Source: Blautia sp. OF03-15BH
GTDB lineage: Bacteria > Bacillota > Clostridia > Lachnospirales > Lachnospiraceae
Direction: 5' to 3'
DNA length: 25,108 nucleotides
NCBI RefSeq assembly: GCF_003463065.1
Contig: NZ_QSCM01000008.1
Location: forward strand, 140,068-165,175
The translations under genes were made by a program, and so were the position numbers. Under the pieces are notes generated by a model. The model searched no databases. It saw nothing but the letters and a program-made list of their open reading frames with translations, and was not told the DNA's origin. This document shows, piece after piece, positions 22,963-25,108 of this stretch. How positions within the stretch are numbered: position 1 is the stretch's first letter; each line of letters starts with the position of its first letter.

Positions 22963-24348
22963 TCAGCGCTCCAGGCTGTTCAGCCACTGTCTTCCAACCT
23001 CGATCTGACGGCGAACCTCAGAGGGCGCGGTTCCGCCAAAGGATACGCGGGCATCGACACAGCTCTTGATGCTGATATCTCCCAGAAGTTCTTTGGTCAC
23101 GCGCTTGTCGATCGCTTGCAGCTCCTCATCTGTCAGATCATCGAAATCGCAGCCTTTTTTCTCGCAGGCTTTTACCATATGACCTACGATGGAATGTGCC
23201 TCACGGAAGGGGATTCCCTGTTTTGCAAAATGCTCTGCAATATCAGTAGCGTTCAGGAAACCTTTGCCCAGCTGTTTCTGGATCTGATCCATACGGAACT
23301 CGGTCTTGTCCAGCATTTTTGCAAAGATATCAATGGTGGCTTTCCAGGTATCAATGGCATCAAAAAGGCTCTCTTTATCTTCCTGGAAATCCTTATTGTA
23401 TGCAAGAGCAGTTCCCTTCATAACAGTCAGAAGCTGCATCAGATCTCCGTATACACGGCCTACTTTACCGCGGATCAGCTCTGCCATATCCGGATTTTTC
23501 TTCTGCGGCATGATGCTGCTGCCAGTGCAGAAGCTGTCGTCGATGGCGATATAGGAAAACTCGGAAGAGTTCCACCATGCAAACTCCTCAGCCCAGCGGG
23601 AGAGATGCATCATGGAAATGGAAGCATCGCTTAAGAACTCCAGGCTGTAATCACGATCGCTGACTGCATCCATGGCATTCTCGGTCGGAGCCGTGAAATG
23701 TAAAAGCTCACTCGTCAGATGACGGTCAATCGGCATGGTTGTTCCGGCCAGAGCGCAGGCGCCCAGCGGGTTGTAATTCAGACGCTCCAGGGTATCAGTC
23801 AGACGCTCGATATCTCTCTTGAACATCTGGAAATATGCCATGAAAATGAAACCGATGGTAATCGGCTGTGCATGCTGCAGATGGGTAAAGCCTACGGTAA
23901 TCTGATCTGCATATTTATCAGCCTTCTCAAGAATGACGCTTTCCAGATAACACAGGCTGTGCAGAATCTCATAAATCTCTTTTCTCAGATACAGACGGGT
24001 GTCCACCTGACACTGGTCGTTCCGGCTTCTGGAGGTGTGCAGTTTCTTACCCACATCGCCGATCCGCTGGATCAGACGGCTCTCGATACCCATATGAATA
24101 TCCTCATCCTCCACATTAAATACGATCTTTCCATCAGCAATATCCTTGCGGATTGCTTCCAGACCCGCGATGATCTGGTCTTTCTCCTCATTGGAAACGA
24201 TGCCCTGCTTACCCAGCATCGTCACATGAGCGATACTGCCGTCAATATCCTCGTTGTACATTCTCTGATCAAAAAAAATAGATGCATTGTATCTCTTTAC
24301 AATATCATCCATATCTTTTTCAAATCTTCCGCCCCACAAACTTGCCAT
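22963..24348 (-). CDS. argH: Argininosuccinate lyase or a paralogous fumarate-releasing lyase
   Basis: A 461-residue member of the aspartase/fumarase superfamily, ArgH branch. It has the N-terminal LWGGRF, EDIHMGIESRL, HTSRSRNDQ (104-112), the catalytic His region GFTHLQHAQP (H156), and the superfamily signature GSSIMPQKKNPD with the catalytic Ser near 277. YNKDFQEDKE is also kept. ArgH splits argininosuccinate into arginine and fumarate. AAAGGAG with 9-nt spacing precedes the start and a strong promoter lies upstream. It leads the operon and almost touches the racemase gene. Some positions differ from the ArgH sequences I recall from this family: NDQCQVD for NDQVALD-type, GACALAGT for GSGALAGT-type, and TENAMD for T.NSMD. 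No argG is nearby. It may be the true ArgH or a relative acting on another N-substituted succinate. Confidence 0.85.
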   Translation of the reverse strand: MASLWGGRFEKDMDDIVKRYNASIFFDQRMYNEDIDGSIAHVTMLGKQGIVSNEEKDQIIAGLEAIRKDIADGKIVFNVEDEDIHMGIESRLIQRIGDVGKKLHTSRSRNDQCQVDTRLYLRKEIYEILHSLCYLESVILEKADKYADQITVGFTHLQHAQPITIGFIFMAYFQMFKRDIERLTDTLERLNYNPLGACALAGTTMPIDRHLTSELLHFTAPTENAMDAVSDRDYSLEFLSDASISMMHLSRWAEEFAWWNSSEFSYIAIDDSFCTGSSIMPQKKNPDMAELIRGKVGRVYGDLMQLLTVMKGTALAYNKDFQEDKESLFDAIDTWKATIDIFAKMLDKTEFRMDQIQKQLGKGFLNATDIAEHFAKQGIPFREAHSIVGHMVKACEKKGCDFDDLTDEELQAIDKRVTKELLGDISIKSCVDARVSFGGTAPSEVRRQIEVGRQWLNSLER

Positions 24349-24399
24349 TTGTAATTACTCCTTTTATAAATTATATTTTATTTGTGCTGCAATTGAATA

Positions 24400-24428
24400 A
24401 TTATACGTTATGTACGCATATACGTCAA
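24400..24428 (-). promoter_or_regulatory. Strong promoter of the five-gene operon with palindromic spacer
   Basis: On the minus strand TTGACG (24428-24423), a 17-bp spacer and TATAAT (24405-24400). The spacer holds an interrupted dyad, ACGTATATG and CATAACGT around CGTA (24425-24405, one extra base in one arm), placed where a repressor would block polymerase. The regulator is not in the window. Confidence 0.75.
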
Positions 24429-24488
24429 TAGAAATACTGTACAAAGTTTTTTAAGTTAAAGCGTTACTATGGCCCGGTTGGAAAGCCG

Positions 24489-24609
24489 TTGTGGTGAACT
24501 TATTATATCAAAGATCAGGTGCTATTTTTATGTCAAGGTACCAATTATTTTAAAATTTTAGTTGAAAAATCAACTGTTTATGCCAGTTTTGCTGGTGGGA
24601 AAGTTGAGT
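24489..24609 (+). repeat. Solo right end of the same IS; direct-repeat copy 2
   Basis: 121 bp, 119/121 identical to 18700-18820 and in the same orientation, ending in GGGAAAGTTGAGT. No transposase or left end accompanies it. Its inner edge joins directly to DNA upstream of the operon promoter and its outer terminal repeat abuts an ABC-ATPase fragment. Confidence 0.92.
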
Positions 24610-24730
24610 AAATAACATATCGCTGAACATTGAAAGAAATTCTGTCTATGGATTGTTAGGACCAAACGGAGCCGGAAAATCTACAACACTCAAAATGATA
24701 ACAGGTATTTTGAGGCCCACATCTGGGAGT
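24608..24730 (+). pseudogene. Fragment of a lantibiotic-immunity/BcrA-type ABC ATPase
   Basis: The frame reads VNNISLNIERNSVYGLLGPNG followed by AGKSTTLKMITGILRPTSGS, i.e. the strand before Walker A and the full Walker A (GPNGAGKST). It resembles LanF/NisF or bacitracin-type ABC ATPases. The first about 25 codons are missing, cut at the IS end, and everything after residue about 65 is missing, replaced by an EamA fragment from about 24731. It cannot make a working ATPase. Confidence 0.8.
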
Positions 24731-25016
24731 AAGGATGATTATAGAGGCACTTTGGAGTATCGTTGCTGTTCTTTGTGTAGGATTTGTGGCATACGGATTG
24801 AGTATTTACTTTTATGTATATGCACAAAGATTACTTGGTGCAGCACGAACAAGTGCTTATTATGCCATTGCTCCATTTATAGCGGCAATTCTTTCGTTGA
24901 TTATCTTTAGAGAAATACCTGATGTTACTTACTTTGTCGCACTTGTGTTAATGATTGTAGGTGCTTGCCTTTCTTCGCAAGATAAACCGCTAATCAAAAA
25001 AGTTAAAAATGAGTAA
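24731..25016 (+). pseudogene. C-terminal fragment of an EamA/DMT-family permease
   Basis: From ATG 24735 the frame encodes 93 residues with three hydrophobic helices (VAVLCVGFVAYGLSIYFYVY, YYAIAPFIAAILSLIIF, YFVALVLMIVGACL) and a basic tail ending KKVKNE. The motif AQRLLGAARTSAYYAIAPF is typical of the second EamA repeat of drug/metabolite transporters. A full member has about ten helices, so over half is missing. No ribosome binding site is evident at 24735. The upstream join to the ABC-ATPase fragment marks a deletion junction. Confidence 0.8.
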
Positions 25017-25055
25017 AGAAAATGGTGTAGAGAAACATTTAAATTCAAGTTGAAC

Positions 25056-25107
25056 AAAATCGCTGCGCGATGGCCTACCAAGGCTATGGCATAGCGATTT
25101 TCTTTTT
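25056..25107 (+). terminator. Terminator after the EamA fragment
   Basis: AAAATCGCT (25056-25064) and AGCGATTTT (25093-25101) form the base of a long stem with further inner pairing (GCC/GGC), followed by CTTTTTT at the window end. Confidence 0.8.
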
Positions 25108-25108
25108 T

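Noticed and set aside
24653..24910. 85-codon frame starting in the Walker A motif
   Set aside because: After about 25 residues it runs out of frame through EamA sequence. It is a fragment of a broken ATPase rather than a gene.

Overview
The window looks like the chromosome of a gut Firmicute of the family Lachnospiraceae (Blautia, Dorea or Ruminococcus-like). The reasons are moderate G+C with AGGAGG-type ribosome binding sites, a class II lysyl-tRNA synthetase carrying an extra C-terminal tRNA-binding domain, a secreted CAP/Cys-repeat/BspA-type surface protein, a FliB-family protein and a fucose isomerase. This is inferred from gene content. No rRNA, tRNA gene or CRISPR array was found.

Left edge (1-789): the window opens in the end of what looks like an integrated mobile element. 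It has four GGTGCMA-type repeats in one orientation, then the last 17 codons of tuf (EF-Tu) joined to unrelated DNA, then a terminator. About 450 bp of non-coding DNA with inverted repeats and a structured leader follow. Next come a 1001-residue secreted CAP-domain/Cys-repeat/leucine-rich-repeat protein (790-3795) and a small zinc-ribbon gene with a FliB-family gene (4100-5527).

Centre (5531-17327): this is mostly housekeeping DNA. A DUF402 gene and an AraC-family regulator overlap on the minus strand and are divergent from fucI. A 54-codon minus-strand gene of unknown role follows. Then come nfeD-qmcA, argF-(small membrane protein)-birA, a small acidic protein overlapping dusB, and greA-lysS behind a perfect consensus promoter. 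Strong terminators separate most units.

Right part (17328-25108): a decayed IS4-family element (17565-18820) lies after lysS. Beyond it is a compact five-gene minus-strand operon (24348 down to 18882): argininosuccinate lyase/fumarase-superfamily lyase, hydantoin/Asp-Glu racemase-family protein, NhaC-family transporter, and two CE4 proteins of the HpPgdA/cyclic-imidase type. A 121-bp IS end occurs in direct orientation on both sides of the operon (18700-18820 and 24489-24609, 119/121 identical). The second CE4 protein has lost its Asp and one His metal ligand and a further His, so the pair looks like one intact enzyme plus one pseudoenzyme. I infer an uncharacterised, possibly mobile uptake and catabolic module for a cyclic imide, hydantoin or ureide-type compound, ending in a fumarate-releasing lyase step. 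The substrate is not known. The window closes with gene debris (lantibiotic-immunity-type ABC ATPase fragment fused to an EamA permease fragment) and a terminator.
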